Assembly: GCA_022425845.1 (NCBI GenBank)
Contig: JAKMEU010000141.1
Location: forward strand, 1 to 7,440
Length of the DNA: 7,440 nucleotides
Source of the DNA: Luminiphilus sp.
GTDB taxonomy: Bacteria > Pseudomonadota > Gammaproteobacteria > Pseudomonadales > Halieaceae
Reading direction: 5' to 3'
Position 1 is the first letter of the stretch; each line of letters opens with the position of its first letter. The position numbers and the translations under genes were made by a program. The notes under the pieces were generated by a model. It had not been told where the DNA came from. It ran no database searches and saw only the letters and a program-made list of their open reading frames with translations. Positions 7,124-7,440 of this stretch are shown piece after piece.

Positions 7124-7184
7124 CGTCGCGAGCGCAGGATGCCCTAACGGACAGATAAGGAGCCACCGGCGTTCGCGACGTTTT
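7124..7184 (+). terminator. Terminator-like hairpin downstream of the PQQ dehydrogenase
   Basis: CGTCGCGAGCGC (7124-7135) pairs with GCGTTCGCGACG (7169-7180) as a 12-bp GC-rich stem with a single G-U pair, followed directly by TTTT (7181-7184), 35 bases after the dehydrogenase stop codon. Position and T-run fit a Rho-independent terminator. The 33-base loop is unusually long and the T-run short, so an attenuator, an mRNA 3'-end stabiliser or a protein-binding palindrome are alternatives. Confidence 0.5.
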
Positions 7185-7199
7185 GGACAATCGGCGAGT

Positions 7200-7304
7200 T
7201 GCCAATGCGTGACCAAGATCACGGAAAAGTCCGATCGTTTCATGTGTTCGTAACAAAAAGACCTGAAAAACTTTGTAGCATCAAGGGTGGCCCACGTATT
7301 GGCA
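7200..7304. repeat. Long-range inverted repeat TGCCAATRCGTG in the upstream region of the last gene
   Basis: TGCCAATGCGTG at 7200-7211 recurs on the opposite strand as TGCCAATACGTG at 7304-7293. The arms match at 11 of 12 positions, with 81 bases between them. The single difference would be a G-U pair in RNA. The arms could be two oppositely oriented sites for one regulator upstream of the gene at 7360, or a long leader stem. Chance is not excluded. Confidence 0.4.
7208..7223. promoter_or_regulatory. Candidate CRP/FNR-family operator CGTGA-N6-TCACG
   Basis: A perfect palindrome of 5-bp arms with a 6-base spacer, in the geometry of the CRP consensus TGTGA-N6-TCACA; only the outermost base of each arm differs. 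It lies about 137 bases upstream of the ATG at 7360, suitable for activating that gene. No clear -35/-10 pair is visible downstream; TTGTAG (7273-7278) with GTATTG (7296-7301) at 17-base spacing is a poor candidate. Confidence 0.33.
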
Positions 7305-7359
7305 TGACACGACCGGCCAAACCACTCTTAAAAAAATGAAGTCACAGGGGATTACCAAT

Positions 7360-7440
7360 ATGTCGCGAATTTATCCAGTGCTGCTTGCCGGCACCATCAC
7401 CGCCACCCTTTGCTCGCCTGGCGTGCTAGCGGAGGAGCCC
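7360..7440 (+). CDS. N-terminus of an exported protein of unknown function (3' end outside window)
   Basis: Only 27 codons are present. They encode a typical Sec signal peptide: a short basic n-region (MSRIY), a hydrophobic core (PVLLAGTITATLC) and a likely signal peptidase I site after GVLA, before EEP. The ATG at 7360 is favoured because AGGGG lies at 7346-7350, 9 bases upstream; an in-frame ATG at 7336 has no ribosome site and would add eight polar residues before the signal. The mature protein would be periplasmic, outer-membrane or secreted. Genes beside PQQ dehydrogenases often encode TonB-dependent receptors, cytochromes or substrate-binding proteins, but nothing visible identifies this one. 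Confidence 0.72.
   Translation, partial: MSRIYPVLLAGTITATLCSPGVLAEEP

Noticed and set aside
7297..7314. Sigma54-type promoter at TTGGCATG
   Set aside because: The -24-like element TTGGCATG is present, but the -12 TTGC element is missing at the required spacing.

Overview
The window looks like ordinary chromosomal DNA of a GC-rich proteobacterium, most likely a gammaproteobacterium. That assignment is an inference. It rests on a phosphoenolpyruvate carboxylase that lines up almost residue for residue with the E. coli enzyme, including the aspartate-inhibition site, and on a periplasmic quinohemoprotein dehydrogenase typical of aerobic, often aquatic, proteobacteria. No tRNA, rRNA, CRISPR array, insertion sequence or phage gene is visible.

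Layout: (1) 3-1076 (+) is the C-terminal 40% of ppc, cut by the window edge. (2) 1102-2730 (-) is an exported metal-dependent amidohydrolase, convergent with ppc across a 25-base gap. (3) 2731-2967 is a divergent intergenic region. (4) From 2968 to 7089 all genes run on the + strand: a RidA/YjgF-family protein, a DUF427 protein, a 2-oxoglutarate/Fe(II) oxygenase interrupted by a frameshift, and a PQQ-dependent dehydrogenase with a C-terminal cytochrome c domain. Gaps are 57, 75 and 40 bases, so they could be one or two transcription units. (5) 7090-7359 is non-coding and carries a terminator-like hairpin, a long-range inverted repeat and a CRP-like palindrome. (6) From 7360 a new exported protein begins and runs off the window.

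How the genes might work together: the dehydrogenase is expected to oxidise an alcohol or similar substrate outside the inner membrane and pass electrons through its own heme to the respiratory chain. The exported amidohydrolase would cleave an amide or peptide-like substrate in the same compartment. The RidA-like, DUF427 and 2OG-oxygenase proteins look cytoplasmic and have no assigned pathway here. Their linkage to the dehydrogenase is suggestive only.

Most notable points: the frameshift in the oxygenase; the RidA-like protein has Asp where the imine-deaminating family has its essential Arg; and the densely structured 270-base region before the last gene. I did not find a clearly new system. 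The RidA-like/DUF427/oxygenase/PQQ-dehydrogenase cluster is the best candidate for one.
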